Shown: one piece after another, positions 1-8,553 of the stretch
Numbering within the stretch: the stretch's first letter is position 1
Layout: each line of letters starts with the position of its first letter
Assembly: GCF_035956715.1 (NCBI RefSeq)
Contig: NZ_CP108381.1
Coordinates: 1,240,001-1,304,000 of the forward strand
DNA from: Nocardia sp. NBC_01329
Lineage (GTDB): Bacteria; Actinomycetota; Actinomycetes; Mycobacteriales; Mycobacteriaceae
Length of the DNA stretch: 64,000 bases
Direction of reading: 5' to 3'
Program-made: the position numbers and the translations under genes
The notes under the pieces: generated by a model
Told to the model about the DNA's origin: nothing
The model's database searches: none
Seen by the model: only the letters and a program-made list of their open reading frames with translations

Positions 1-1
1 T

Positions 2-1051
2 GTCACGTGGGCCGAATTCGACCGTGTCTGCCATCGTCACGGACTGGCCGTGACCGGAGCGGACGTATCCACGGTCGGCGTGGTCGGCTCCACGCTCTGC
101 GGTGGCAGCGGCTGGCTCCAGCGCGTCGCCGGTTTCACCTGCGACAGTGTCCGCTCCGCGCAGGTCGTGCTGGCCGACGGACGCCTCGTGCACACGAGCG
201 GCGACCACCATCCGGACCTGCTGTGGGCGCTTCGTGGTGGCGGCGGCAACTTCGGCATCGTGGTCGCGCTCGAGCTCGAGCTCTATCCGATCCGACAGGT
301 GCACGCGGGCACGCTACTGTTCCGGCTCGACCGGGGACCCGGCATCTTCCGAACATTCCAGGAGCTGAGCGCCGAGGCGTCCGACGAAATGGCGCTGCGC
401 GCCACTCTGCTGCACTGGCCACCCACCGCCCCGGAAGGACCGCCCATGGCCGCGGTCACCGTCGCCCACTTCGGCGCCCCCGACCGAGCGCGAACGGAAC
501 TGACAGCGCTGCGCCGATTGGGCGAGCCGGAACTCGACCTCATCCGCCCAGTGACCTATCCAGAGCTGCAACGCAACACCGAACAAGCGTTCCACGAAGG
601 ACACGGCACCGCGACCGGCACCGAGTGGCTCCGCGCATTCGACGATGATGCCGCCGACGCGCTCGTCGATCTCGCGGCGCGGATGCCGACTCCGTACTCA
701 CTGGTCTCGGTCCATCGACTCGGCGGCGCCCTGCAGCGTATGCCGGTGGACGCGACCGCGTTCGGCTACCACGACGCCGCCTACCACGCGGTCATGTTCT
801 CCGGTGGTCCCGCCGGGACCGACCTCACCGCTTCCCGCGCCTGGATCGCCGAGGTGGTGGACGCGCTGCAAGCCTGCTCCGCAGGCGGTCCCTATATCGG
901 AATCCTCGACGACACCGCCACACCCGAGCGTGTGCGCCGCGCCTACCACCCCGCGTCCTATCCCCGCTTGCGGCGGGTGAAGACCCGCTACGATCCCGAA
1001 AACACGTTCCGCTGCAATCACAACATCCCACCGTTGAACGAGGCACCGTGA
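2..1051 (+). CDS. FAD-dependent BBE-type oxidoreductase, 5' partial
   Basis: Flavin oxidoreductase of the FAD_binding_4/BBE (berberine-bridge-like) family. The frame is already open at base 2, so the gene starts outside the window and only the last 349 codons are visible. The FAD-domain landmark GGGGNFGIV is encoded from base 236, and the C-terminal BBE signature (YDPENTF then NIPP) lies at about 990-1036. The attachment residues usual for covalent FAD would be upstream and cannot be checked. Its stop overlaps the GTG of the next gene (GTGA), so the two are translationally coupled. With the methyltransferase and dehydratase that follow it suggests a tailoring enzyme of a specialised-metabolite cluster, although the substrate is unknown. 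Confidence 0.85.
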   Translation, partial: VTWAEFDRVCHRHGLAVTGADVSTVGVVGSTLCGGSGWLQRVAGFTCDSVRSAQVVLADGRLVHTSGDHHPDLLWALRGGGGNFGIVVALELELYPIRQVHAGTLLFRLDRGPGIFRTFQELSAEASDEMALRATLLHWPPTAPEGPPMAAVTVAHFGAPDRARTELTALRRLGEPELDLIRPVTYPELQRNTEQAFHEGHGTATGTEWLRAFDDDAADALVDLAARMPTPYSLVSVHRLGGALQRMPVDATAFGYHDAAYHAVMFSGGPAGTDLTASRAWIAEVVDALQACSAGGPYIGILDDTATPERVRRAYHPASYPRLRRVKTRYDPENTFRCNHNIPPLNEAP

Positions 1052-2169
1052 TCGGCGACGAGACACCGGCGATCGCCCGGCAGGCCGCCGAGTCGGTCGC
1101 GTATTTCGATGCCCGCCAGTGCCTCGCCGCCCGCGCGGACCTCGATTGGTTCGGTCTACGGGCCATGGCAGCAGTACTGCGCCCCGCGCTGTCCGGGCCG
1201 GAACCACGTACCGAGGAAGACCTGGTCGCCATGTTGGAGGTTGCGCCGCGGCACCGTTGGTTGCTGCGGCGCTGGCTCGCCCTGCTCAGCACGCACGGAT
1301 GGCTGGAACACGAGGAGAACAGGGGATTCGCCTCGCTGCGGGCGGTACCCACACCTCAGCGACCGGATCTCGAGCGGGCCTGCGCCGATCTCGGCTTCCC
1401 CGCACAGCTCACGCGGTTCTTCGCCGAGGCCAACCGGCATGCGCTCGAGCTGCTGCAGGACCGGCTGCTGGCGCAGGAACTGTTGTTCCCCGACGGCGAC
1501 CTCCTCACCGCCGAGGCGGCGTACCGGGACAACCCGGTGAATCAGTACCTCAACGCCGCGGCCGCCGGGGTCGTCACACGAGCGGTGGACGAACTCGCCG
1601 GTGATCGTCACCCGGTACGGATCCTCGAAATCGGTGCCGGGGTCGGCGGCACCACCGCGGATCTCCTCCCGCAACTCGACGGCCGCCCGGTGGAATACCA
1701 CTTCACCGATGTGTCGTCGTTCTTCCTCGACGCCGCCCGTACCCGTTTCGCACATCACCCAGGGCTGCGGTTCGCTCTGCTGGACCTCAACGCCGAACTT
1801 CCACCGCCCCGATCCTTCGATATCGTGCTGGCCGCCAATGTGCTGCACAACGCCCACCACTGCCGAGCGGCCCTACGCCGGCTACGCGAGTTGCTCCGCC
1901 CCGGCGGACACCTACTGGTGATCGAGTCCTGCCGGGAACACCCCCAACTGCTGACCTCGATGCACTTCCTGATGTCACCTCGAACCGGGGGAGTACGCCC
2001 CGGCGTCGACGACGTGCGCGCGGGCTCCGACCGCATCTTCTTGACCGAATCGCAATGGCGGGCTGAACTCGTCGCCGCCGATCTCGCGCCCTGGCTCGTA
2101 CTGCCCGGGCCGGAGCAGCCGCTTGCCGCGCACGGCCAGCGGATCTTCGCCGCCCGGACACCGCACTGA
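1048..2169 (+). CDS. class I SAM-dependent methyltransferase
   Basis: Predicted S-adenosylmethionine methyltransferase of 373 residues. The SAM-binding motif I, EIGAGVGG, is at about residue 194, followed by an acidic motif (HFTDVS) and the post-motif sequence FDIVLAANVLHNAHH. The N-terminal 150 residues look like a helical or winged-helix substrate domain, as in stand-alone relatives of polyketide-synthase C-methyltransferase domains. The GTG start overlaps the stop of the oxidoreductase by 4 nt, indicating one operon. It probably methylates a small-molecule intermediate of the cluster that continues upstream. Which atom it methylates cannot be read from the sequence. Confidence 0.85.
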   Translation: MIGDETPAIARQAAESVAYFDARQCLAARADLDWFGLRAMAAVLRPALSGPEPRTEEDLVAMLEVAPRHRWLLRRWLALLSTHGWLEHEENRGFASLRAVPTPQRPDLERACADLGFPAQLTRFFAEANRHALELLQDRLLAQELLFPDGDLLTAEAAYRDNPVNQYLNAAAAGVVTRAVDELAGDRHPVRILEIGAGVGGTTADLLPQLDGRPVEYHFTDVSSFFLDAARTRFAHHPGLRFALLDLNAELPPPRSFDIVLAANVLHNAHHCRAALRRLRELLRPGGHLLVIESCREHPQLLTSMHFLMSPRTGGVRPGVDDVRAGSDRIFLTESQWRAELVAADLAPWLVLPGPEQPLAAHGQRIFAARTPH

Positions 2170-2186
2170 CCCGAGGATTGCTCGCT

Positions 2187-3161
2187 ATGCGCATTCACCC
2201 GACCGTCGGTCGCCGATACACCGCCACGGACCACTACGAAGTCGGTCGCGAGAAGATCCGCGACTTCGCCCGCGCCGTCCAGGATTTCCATCCGGCCCAC
2301 TGGGCGGACACCGTGGCCCGCGACCTCGGGCACCCCGGGCTGCTCGCGCCGATCACCTTCGCCTCCGCGGTTACCTTCCCGGCGCATCGGAAGCTCATGC
2401 GCGCGGCGCTCGACGGCTACGATCCGGCGCACCTTCTCCACGTCGAGCAGGAAATCCACAGTAACCGCCCGGTGACGGCAGGCGACCGGCTGACGCACGG
2501 CATCACGGTGGACTCCCGCCGGTCCACGCCGGCAGGTGGTGAACTCATCGCGCTCACCACCACCATCCACGATGACACCGGAGCTGTCGTGCAAACCGTG
2601 CACACCACTCTCGCCGGCCGCGACCACGGCAGCTCGCCGACCGCGGAAGCGCTCGCCATGCTGGACCTTCCCGGACCCGAGACCATCCGGACTCCGCCGT
2701 CTCCGGAAGGCGCCGATGTCCGGCCGCGAGTGAGTGTCCGGCGCACCGTCGTGCCCGACCTCCGCCAAGGGCAGGAGTTCCCGCCGATAACAATGGGACT
2801 CACCCGCGGTGAACTCGTCCACTACGCGGGCGTCTCCGGCGATATCAATCCCATCCACTGGCACGATGCCGCCGCTCGGCATGCGGGCCTGGACGCCGTC
2901 GCCGCGCACGGAATGCTGACCATGGGACTCGGTGCGGCCTGTTTGAGTGAGTGGCTGGGTGCGGCGGACCGTGTCGTGGCCTACTACGTGCAATTCGCCA
3001 GACCGGTCGTGCTGGAAGCGCATCAGCCTGTGGATGTCACTTTTCGAGCAGTGGTCCGGTCCATCGATCCGGTGGCGATGCGTGCCATCATCTCACTGAC
3101 TGCTCACTACTCCGATACACCTGCCTTCGGCGCTGCCTCGGCGACCGTCGGGCTGGTCTGA
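2187..3161 (+). CDS. fused HadA/HadB-like MaoC dehydratase
   Basis: 324-residue protein with two hot-dog folds. The N-terminal half resembles HadA (FAS1-like N-terminal hot dog; VGREKIRDFARAV, DFHPAHW). The C-terminal half is a catalytic MaoC/HadB domain with the hydratase motif GVSGDINPIHW (catalytic Asp and His) and AAHGMLTMGL. Family members dehydrate (3R)-hydroxyacyl thioesters. In mycolate makers the A and B subunits are normally separate, so a fused copy beside a methyltransferase and a flavoenzyme is more likely to serve a polyketide or lipid side pathway than FAS-II. ATG 2187 is chosen because GAGGA sits 9 nt upstream. A TTG at 2178 is also in frame. Confidence 0.83.
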   Translation: MRIHPTVGRRYTATDHYEVGREKIRDFARAVQDFHPAHWADTVARDLGHPGLLAPITFASAVTFPAHRKLMRAALDGYDPAHLLHVEQEIHSNRPVTAGDRLTHGITVDSRRSTPAGGELIALTTTIHDDTGAVVQTVHTTLAGRDHGSSPTAEALAMLDLPGPETIRTPPSPEGADVRPRVSVRRTVVPDLRQGQEFPPITMGLTRGELVHYAGVSGDINPIHWHDAAARHAGLDAVAAHGMLTMGLGAACLSEWLGAADRVVAYYVQFARPVVLEAHQPVDVTFRAVVRSIDPVAMRAIISLTAHYSDTPAFGAASATVGLV

Positions 3162-3328
3162 CGACAGCGTCCGCGGTGCGACCTATACGTTTCCCGGCCG
3201 AGGTTGTCGACCCACTGTGCGCATCAACTGTTGTCGCTCAACCGGAGTAGGTTTCGCTGGTCGAGCGTGTGAGCGTAGTGGTCGATTCCCCGTCCGGCCA
3301 CTTTCGGCGGGTTCAGGGGCCGATGTGG

Positions 3329-3808
3329 TCAACCCGGGGGGTGGTCGGCAGCATATTGCTCGCGCCATCGGTCGATGAGGGGGACGAGTTCGTTGAGCAT
3401 GAAGGTGTAGAAGTCCTGCATCTCGTGCAGGCGGCGTGCGGTGACGGTGTCGGAGCCGGTGGCGTCGATACCTTCCTGCGCCGAGTCGCGCATTGTGGCC
3501 AGCATCGTGTTCTGCTGTGACATCAGCGCAGCCCAGGCTCCGGCGCGAAAGCGATAGTGGTCGCGTCGGCTGCCCGGCGCGGGTACCCGCTCGATCAGGC
3601 CGACCGGCATCAGATGTTTGATCGCGGTCGATACCGCCCCGGAGCTGATCGACAGCTCCGTGCAGAGGTCGGCGGCGGTCATTGTGTCCTGTTCGGTGTA
3701 GAGCAGTGCTGTCAGCACGCGCGCGGTCGACCGCTGCATCCCGCCGCCCGCCGAGAGTGTCAATGCCAACTTCTCCGCGGCTTCCCGCAATCGCTCGTTG
3801 GTTCCCAT
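3329..3808 (-). CDS. GbsR/MarR-family transcriptional regulator
   Basis: About 159 residues with a winged helix-turn-helix (TAADLCTELSISSGAVSTAI) near residues 45-65, followed by a basic wing (PGSRRDHY). The C-terminal helical part is like GbsR-type MarR relatives. It is transcribed divergently from the ABC exporter pair starting at 3883 and separated from it by only 74 bp containing an inverted repeat, so local repression of the exporter is likely. ATG 3808 is preferred, and an in-frame GTG lies at 3814. It resembles the regulator at 8041-8553, which also sits next to an ABC exporter. The ligand is unknown. Confidence 0.82.
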   Translation of the reverse strand: MGTNERLREAAEKLALTLSAGGGMQRSTARVLTALLYTEQDTMTAADLCTELSISSGAVSTAIKHLMPVGLIERVPAPGSRRDHYRFRAGAWAALMSQQNTMLATMRDSAQEGIDATGSDTVTARRLHEMQDFYTFMLNELVPLIDRWREQYAADHPPG

Positions 3809-3814
3809 GCCCAC

Positions 3815-3876
3815 GAAGGTATCAGAGGCTCCGAATCTTCTGAGTATTTACAAATCTCTGAAAGTTCGATACCTTC
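3815..3876. promoter_or_regulatory. divergent promoter with inverted repeat (MarR operator candidate)
   Basis: Perfect 9-bp arms GAAGGTATC (3815-3823) and GATACCTTC (3868-3876) bracket the intergenic region, with inner TCAGAG (3822-3827) and CTCTGA (3856-3861) also complementary. The right arm contains TACCTT at 3870-3875, a plausible -10 that puts the transcription start on or next to ATG 3883, so the ABC transcript would be leaderless. The same GATACCTT-Y-TGC element recurs at 7996-8007. Confidence 0.5.
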
Positions 3877-3882
3877 TGCCAC

Positions 3883-4782
3883 ATGGTGAAATCAATCGAG
3901 CTGAACGGGCTCACGAAGACCTACGGCTCGTCCCGAGGTCTGGTCGACCTGTCACTGTCGGTCGAACAAGGTGAGGTCTTCGGATACCTGGGGCCCAACG
4001 GTGCCGGGAAATCCACGACCATCCGCCTACTGCTCGACCTCATCCGCCCGACCGGTGGCACTGCGCGGATTCTCGGCCTGGACCCCCGCACCGACGCCGT
4101 CGAACTGCATGAGCGGATCGGCTATCTCGCCGGGGATTTCGTCGCGCCAGGGCGGCAGAAGGTCGGCGCGGCACTGCGCTTCCTCGCCGCGTTGCGCGGG
4201 GGAGCGGGCGCGGACCGGATCGACCTCCTGTGTGAGCGGCTGGAACTGGACCAGGGCAAACAGATCTCGGCGCTGTCGAAGGGCAATCGGCAGAAGGTCG
4301 GACTGGTGCAGGCATTCATGCACGAACCCGAACTGCTCATCCTCGACGAACCCACCTCGGGCCTGGACCCCCTGGCACAGCAGATCTTCCTCGACATGGT
4401 CGCCGAGGCCGCCGCGGCCGGGCAGACCGTATTCATGTCCAGTCACATCATGAGCGAGGTCGAAGCGGTCGCCGACCGCGTGGCCATCATCCGCGAGGGC
4501 CGTCTGGTCGCTCTCGACACTGTCGCCGGATTGCGTGCCGACGCCGTCCGCGACGTCGAAGTCACCTTTACCGGGCCCGTCGACCCCGCCGCGTTCACAG
4601 GGTTGGCCGGGGTTGCCGACTTGCAGATCGAGGGCTCGACCCTGCGCTGCCAGGTGACCGGCAGTCCCGACGCCCTGTTGCGCGCCTTGGCCGGGCATCG
4701 CGTCGCGGGACTGCTGGTTACCGAACCCGCCCTCGAAGACCTGTTCCACAGCTACTACACCGGAGAAGCCGATGCTGCCTGA
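3883..4782 (+). CDS. ABC exporter ATP-binding protein
   Basis: 299-residue ATPase of an ABC-2 type exporter (drug/daunorubicin-like class). Walker A GPNGAGKST is at about residue 37, the signature LSKGNRQKVG at 131 and Walker B LLILDEPTSGLDP at 151. A C-terminal extension after residue 220 ends in EPALEDLFHSYY, typical of this group. It overlaps the permease gene by 11 nt, so the two form a transporter. The start has no Shine-Dalgarno, consistent with the leaderless promoter just upstream. Regulation by the divergent MarR-like gene is inferred from position. The substrate is not deducible. Confidence 0.93.
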   Translation: MVKSIELNGLTKTYGSSRGLVDLSLSVEQGEVFGYLGPNGAGKSTTIRLLLDLIRPTGGTARILGLDPRTDAVELHERIGYLAGDFVAPGRQKVGAALRFLAALRGGAGADRIDLLCERLELDQGKQISALSKGNRQKVGLVQAFMHEPELLILDEPTSGLDPLAQQIFLDMVAEAAAAGQTVFMSSHIMSEVEAVADRVAIIREGRLVALDTVAGLRADAVRDVEVTFTGPVDPAAFTGLAGVADLQIEGSTLRCQVTGSPDALLRALAGHRVAGLLVTEPALEDLFHSYYTGEADAA

Positions 4783-5566
4783 CATCTACACCCAGACCCT
4801 CGCCGACAACCGCCGCCCGCTGATGGCCTGGTCGATCGGCACCGCGGTAGTCGGCGTCATGTACGCCGCGTTCTACCCGCAGGTCGGCGGCAGCGGCGGG
4901 ATGGCCGAAACCGTCCAGAACTACCCCGAAGCCATGCGGGAAGCACTGCGTATGCAGGACATCGGCTCGGCGGCAGGATATTTGGGTTCAACGGTTTTCG
5001 GTCTGCTGCTGCCGTTGCTGGTGATGGCGTTCGGCGTCACCTTCGGCGCCCGCGCCGTTGCCGGCGACGAGGAAACCGGCTACCTGGATCTGTTGCTCGC
5101 CCACCCGGTCGGCCGGACCAGGCTCGCGGTGGAGCGATTCGCCGGGCTGGTCAGCGGCGCCGCCGCCATCGCGATCCTGGTGTTCGCCGGCATGCTGGCG
5201 ATCCGGTCCGGTGCAGATCTCGAATCGATCGGCGTCGCCGAGTTCGCTGCCCAGTGCGTTCAGTTGGCGCTGCTCGGAATCACCTTCGGCGCGCTGGCCA
5301 TCGGATTGGGCGCCGCACTCGGCAACCGCGGCCAGGTGCTGGGCATATCCGTGGGAATCGGGGTGCTCACCTACATTGCCGGCAACCTCGCCGGGGTGAT
5401 CGGCGCGGACTGGCTGAAATATTTCTCGCCGTTCCACTACTACATCGGCGGCGAACCCCTGCGCAACGGAATGCAGTGGGCCGATACCGCAATTCTGCTC
5501 GCGGTGAGTGTCGTCCTGGTGTCACTCGGATTCCTCCGGTTCAACCAGCGCGACCTGCGCTCCTGA
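4772..5566 (+). CDS. ABC-2 type exporter permease
   Basis: 264-residue membrane protein with about six hydrophobic segments (near residues 20-40, 70-95, 120-145, 155-180, 185-205 and 235-255). The LLAHPVGRTRL loop after the second segment is typical of ABC-2 permeases that pair with the preceding ATPase. The ATG lies inside the 3' end of the ATPase gene, giving translational coupling. The gene is followed 14 nt downstream by a 12-bp GC-rich hairpin that also faces the convergent trkA gene. The exported substrate is unknown. Confidence 0.88.
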   Translation: MLPDIYTQTLADNRRPLMAWSIGTAVVGVMYAAFYPQVGGSGGMAETVQNYPEAMREALRMQDIGSAAGYLGSTVFGLLLPLLVMAFGVTFGARAVAGDEETGYLDLLLAHPVGRTRLAVERFAGLVSGAAAIAILVFAGMLAIRSGADLESIGVAEFAAQCVQLALLGITFGALAIGLGAALGNRGQVLGISVGIGVLTYIAGNLAGVIGADWLKYFSPFHYYIGGEPLRNGMQWADTAILLAVSVVLVSLGFLRFNQRDLRS

Positions 5567-5580
5567 AGCCGACCGCTCAG

Positions 5581-5612
5581 AGCCCCGCGGCCCGCTCAGC
5601 GGCCGCGGGGCT
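5581..5612. terminator. bidirectional hairpin terminator candidate
   Basis: Perfect 12-bp stem, AGCCCCGCGGCC (5581-5592) with its complement at 5601-5612 and an 8-nt loop. It sits between the convergent ABC permease and trkA genes. There is no strong T run, as is common in actinobacteria. Confidence 0.6.
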
Positions 5613-5633
5613 CGCTCGTATGCCGCAGCGTTC

Positions 5634-6308
5634 TCAGGTGAGGTCGGCGAAGCGCTCCACTTCTTCGATGCGACCGGACACGATGAGCACATCACCGGCA
5701 GCGACCACGGTGTCGGCAGTGGCATAGGTGAATTCACCACCGCGGTGTTTGATTGCGACCACGGTGATATCGAAATGCTGCCGCAGGCCGCTGGCGGTCA
5801 GGGTTTTGCCGATGCTGGTCCGGGGTGCGCTGGTCTTGGCCATGGCGTAGTCGGTATCGAACTCGATGTAGTCGATCATCCGCCCGGTGACCAGATGCGC
5901 GACACGTTCACCCATATCGTGTTCGGGCAGCACCACGTGGTGGGCGCCGACACGTTGGAGGATCTGGCCGTGGCGGCGGCTGGTGGCCTTGGCCCAGATC
6001 TTGGGAATCCGGAAGTCGGACAGTAGTGACGTGGTCAGGATGCTGGCCTCCATGTTGCTGCCTATCCCCACCACGGCGTGCGGGAAGTCCGGGACGCCCA
6101 ACTGGTCGAGTGCTTCCATATCCGTGGTGTCGGCGACCGCGACGTGGGTGAGCTCGTCGGAATACTGCTGAACCAGGATCGGATTGGAATCGATGGCCAA
6201 GACCTCCGAGCCGTGGGTGACCAGCTCCCGGGCCAGCGCACCGCCGAACCGGCCGAGACCGACCACCACGACGCGAGTGCCCTGTTTGCGAGGCGCCTTA
6301 TCCGACAA
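5634..6308 (-). CDS. trkA: TrkA/KtrA-type potassium channel regulatory protein
   Basis: 224-residue cytoplasmic gating subunit for a TrkH-type K+ translocator. It has an N-terminal RCK (Rossmann) domain with the nucleotide-binding GLGRFGGALA and the acidic residue at the end of the second strand (LAIDSN). A C-terminal RCK_C domain spans about residues 140-224. One RCK unit of this length matches KtrA rather than the double-length enterobacterial TrkA. It overlaps the 3' end of trkH by 11 nt and is transcribed after it, so the pair form one operon. Confidence 0.92.
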   Translation of the reverse strand: MSDKAPRKQGTRVVVVGLGRFGGALARELVTHGSEVLAIDSNPILVQQYSDELTHVAVADTTDMEALDQLGVPDFPHAVVGIGSNMEASILTTSLLSDFRIPKIWAKATSRRHGQILQRVGAHHVVLPEHDMGERVAHLVTGRMIDYIEFDTDYAMAKTSAPRTSIGKTLTASGLRQHFDITVVAIKHRGGEFTYATADTVVAAGDVLIVSGRIEEVERFADLT

Positions 6309-7926
6309 TGGGGCGCTCCTCGGGCAGTTCGTAGCGGCGGCCGCGGTCGCGCAACGCCAACGCTGTGGCCAGGGTGATCGGGCCGAGCCGCCCGATGAAC
6401 ATCAACACGATCAACACGATAAGCCCCGGATCCGGAATATCTGCGGTGATACCGGTCGACAAGCCCACCGTGCCGAACGCCGACACCACCTCGAACAGCA
6501 CCGAGTCCAGGTCCATGCCGGTGATCGCCAACAACACCAGGGTGCCGATCACCACGGCGCCGCCGCCCAGCAGCACCACGGTGATCGCTTGGCGCTGCAC
6601 CGAGGCAGCAAGCCTGCGTCCCATCACATGCACGGTCGGTTCACCCCGGATCTCGGCCATGATGACGAACGCCAGCAGCGCGAAGGTGGTCACCTTGATC
6701 CCGCCGGCGGTACCAGCGCTACCACCGCCGATGAACATCAGCACATCGTTGATCAGCAATGTTGATGAATGCATGGACCCCACATCGAGAGAGTTGAAAC
6801 CGGCCGTGCGGGGCGTCAGACCGTGGAATCCGCCCACCAGCAACTTGTGTGCAGTACCCAACGGCCCCAAGGTGCCGGGGTTGGTCCACTCGAACGCGAT
6901 CACCGCGACCACCCCGACCACACTCAACAAGGCGTAGGTGATCAGCGTGATTCGGGTGTGCAGCGACCACCGCCGCCAGCGAAAGCCACGCACCCGGTGC
7001 CGGCGCATCGACCGGGTGATTTCGAAGATCACCGGAAACCCCAAACCCCCGATCACCAGCGCCAGCGAAATCGGCACGATGATCCACGCGTCGGTGGCAT
7101 ACCGCACCAGGCTGTCCGAATACAACGCGAATCCGGCATTGTTGTACGCCGACACTGCGTGGAACACCCCCAAATACACCCCATGCCAACCGCGTTCCCC
7201 GTAACCGATCATGAACCGTGCCGCGAGTACGGCAGCTACCAGCGCCTCCACCAGAAGGCTCATCCGGATCACCCCGATGACCACCCGCCGGCTTTCCCCG
7301 AGCCGAACCGTCTTGGTCTCCGTTTGAGCGATCAGCTGCATCCGCAAACCCATCCGCCGCGCCACCAGCAACCCGAGCAGCGAAGCCAGCGTCATGATCC
7401 CCAGCCCGCCGACCTGGATCAATCCCAAGATCACCAGCTCACCGAACAGCGACCAATGACTCTCGGTGTCCACGACCACCAGGCCGGTCACGCACACCGC
7501 CGATACCGCAGTGAACAACGCCGTGACCGGAGCGGTGACCGATCTCGACTCCGCCGAGATCGGAAGTATCAACAGCAGTGTCCCCGCCACGGTGGCCGCG
7601 CCGAAGCCGAACACCACCAGCCGCGCCGGATGCCGCGGCTGGCGAAACCAGCTGCCGAGCCTGCGTGCTGTCTTGTGGCCGGGCAGCCTGCGAGCAGCGC
7701 TGGGTGTCGTGCGTGTAGTACTCAGGGCGTTCCTCTGTCCGGGCGGAGCGACTCTGGTCGCCGCCGCTGACGGGTGGACTCGGCGGAAGCTACTGCCATG
7801 CCCGGTCGACCGCAAGGCTGCGGGCCTACTGTGACGGACGCGCCGCGCATCGAGCCCGCTGTTCGGTGATACCGAGCTGCTCCGGTGTTCGGCCGTGTGT
7901 CGGGAAGCCCGGTCGGTGAGCATCAT
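6298..7926 (-). CDS. trkH: TrkH/KtrB-family potassium uptake protein
   Basis: Integral membrane K+ translocator. Hydrophobic segments begin at about residue 100 (VVFGFGAATVAGTLLLILPI). Four pore-loop repeats are recognisable, for example SAVCVTGL, SAYNNAGF, TPRTAGFNSLD and SAFGTVGLSTG, as in the TrkH/KtrB family. The first 90 residues are Arg/Ser-rich and unlike usual family N-termini, so the true start may be downstream; a TTG lies near 7818, and no in-frame ATG or GTG was found between. The gene is divergent from the MarR-type gene at 8041, and the 7966-7997 palindrome lies between them, so it might also respond to that regulator. Confidence 0.9.
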   Translation of the reverse strand: MMLTDRASRHTAEHRSSSVSPNSGLDARRVRHSRPAALRSTGHGSSFRRVHPSAAATRVAPPGQRNALSTTRTTPSAARRLPGHKTARRLGSWFRQPRHPARLVVFGFGAATVAGTLLLILPISAESRSVTAPVTALFTAVSAVCVTGLVVVDTESHWSLFGELVILGLIQVGGLGIMTLASLLGLLVARRMGLRMQLIAQTETKTVRLGESRRVVIGVIRMSLLVEALVAAVLAARFMIGYGERGWHGVYLGVFHAVSAYNNAGFALYSDSLVRYATDAWIIVPISLALVIGGLGFPVIFEITRSMRRHRVRGFRWRRWSLHTRITLITYALLSVVGVVAVIAFEWTNPGTLGPLGTAHKLLVGGFHGLTPRTAGFNSLDVGSMHSSTLLINDVLMFIGGGSAGTAGGIKVTTFALLAFVIMAEIRGEPTVHVMGRRLAASVQRQAITVVLLGGGAVVIGTLVLLAITGMDLDSVLFEVVSAFGTVGLSTGITADIPDPGLIVLIVLMFIGRLGPITLATALALRDRGRRYELPEERPIVG

Positions 7927-7965
7927 CGTGGTGTCATCCAGCCGCCCTTCGAGCAGCCAGATCGG

Positions 7966-8003
7966 TCAAATGTTTCAATAATAACTGAAACATTTGATAC
8001 CTT
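7966..8003 (+). promoter_or_regulatory. 32-bp palindromic operator plus -10 element
   Basis: Perfect 12-bp arms TCAAATGTTTCA (7966-7977) and TGAAACATTTGA (7986-7997) are separated by 8 bp, in a locally AT-rich patch. They are followed at once by TACCTT (7998-8003), a plausible -10, with CACAGGA (8025-8031) as ribosome binding site for ATG 8041. The geometry suits autoregulation by the adjacent MarR-type protein. It also lies 40 bp from the trkH start. Confidence 0.65.
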
Positions 8004-8040
8004 TTGCTGTGCAAGCAGTTTCGTCACAGGATCGAGCAGA

Positions 8041-8553
8041 ATGACCACCTCGCCGCACCGCACCGCACGGCACGAGTACGCCGACGAGATAGGCTTGTAT
8101 TACGAGGAGCGCGGTCTGCCGCGCATCGCCGGACGTATCCTGGGCTGGCTGCTGGTCTGTGAACCGGCGCATCAATCCGCCGACCAACTCGCCGCCGAAC
8201 TGGGCGTGAGCCGCGGTTCGGTCAGCATGTCGATGAAGCTGCTGCGCGCCAATGATGTCATCGACATCGTGGCCTTTCCCGGTGACCGCCGCACCTACTA
8301 CCGGCTGCGCCCCGGTTTCTGGCTGGACGAGGCGTCCCAGAAGGCACGTCAGGCCGCCGAGTGGGTCGGGGTCGCCGAGCGCGGCCTCGAGCTGCTCGCC
8401 GATTCCCCACCCGAATCACGACGCCGCCTGCACGAGGCACGCGAGATGTACTCCTTCCTCGCCGAGCAATACGCCCGGATCGAAACCCTCTGGCACGAAC
8501 GCCGGGCAAGCACCCCGACCACCTCTGACCCCAGATCGGAACACCAGTCATGA
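8041..8553 (+). CDS. GbsR/MarR-family transcriptional regulator
   Basis: 170-residue winged-helix regulator. The helix-turn-helix is AAELGVSRGSVSMSMKLL at about residues 50-68, and the wing is PGDRRTYYRL. The helical C-terminus (LHEAREMYSFLAEQY) aligns by eye with the first regulator's LHEMQDFYTFMLNEL, so the two are paralogues. ATG 8041 has a good ribosome binding site (CACAGGA, spacing 9), and the open frame further upstream would run through the palindromic operator. The stop overlaps the ABC ATPase start (ATGA), so the regulator and exporter are one operon, probably autoregulated. Confidence 0.85.
   Translation: MTTSPHRTARHEYADEIGLYYEERGLPRIAGRILGWLLVCEPAHQSADQLAAELGVSRGSVSMSMKLLRANDVIDIVAFPGDRRTYYRLRPGFWLDEASQKARQAAEWVGVAERGLELLADSPPESRRRLHEAREMYSFLAEQYARIETLWHERRASTPTTSDPRSEHQS

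Noticed and set aside
1755..3023. 422-codon minus-strand open frame
   Set aside because: Shadow of the methyltransferase and the fused dehydratase, which both have clear motifs on the plus strand.
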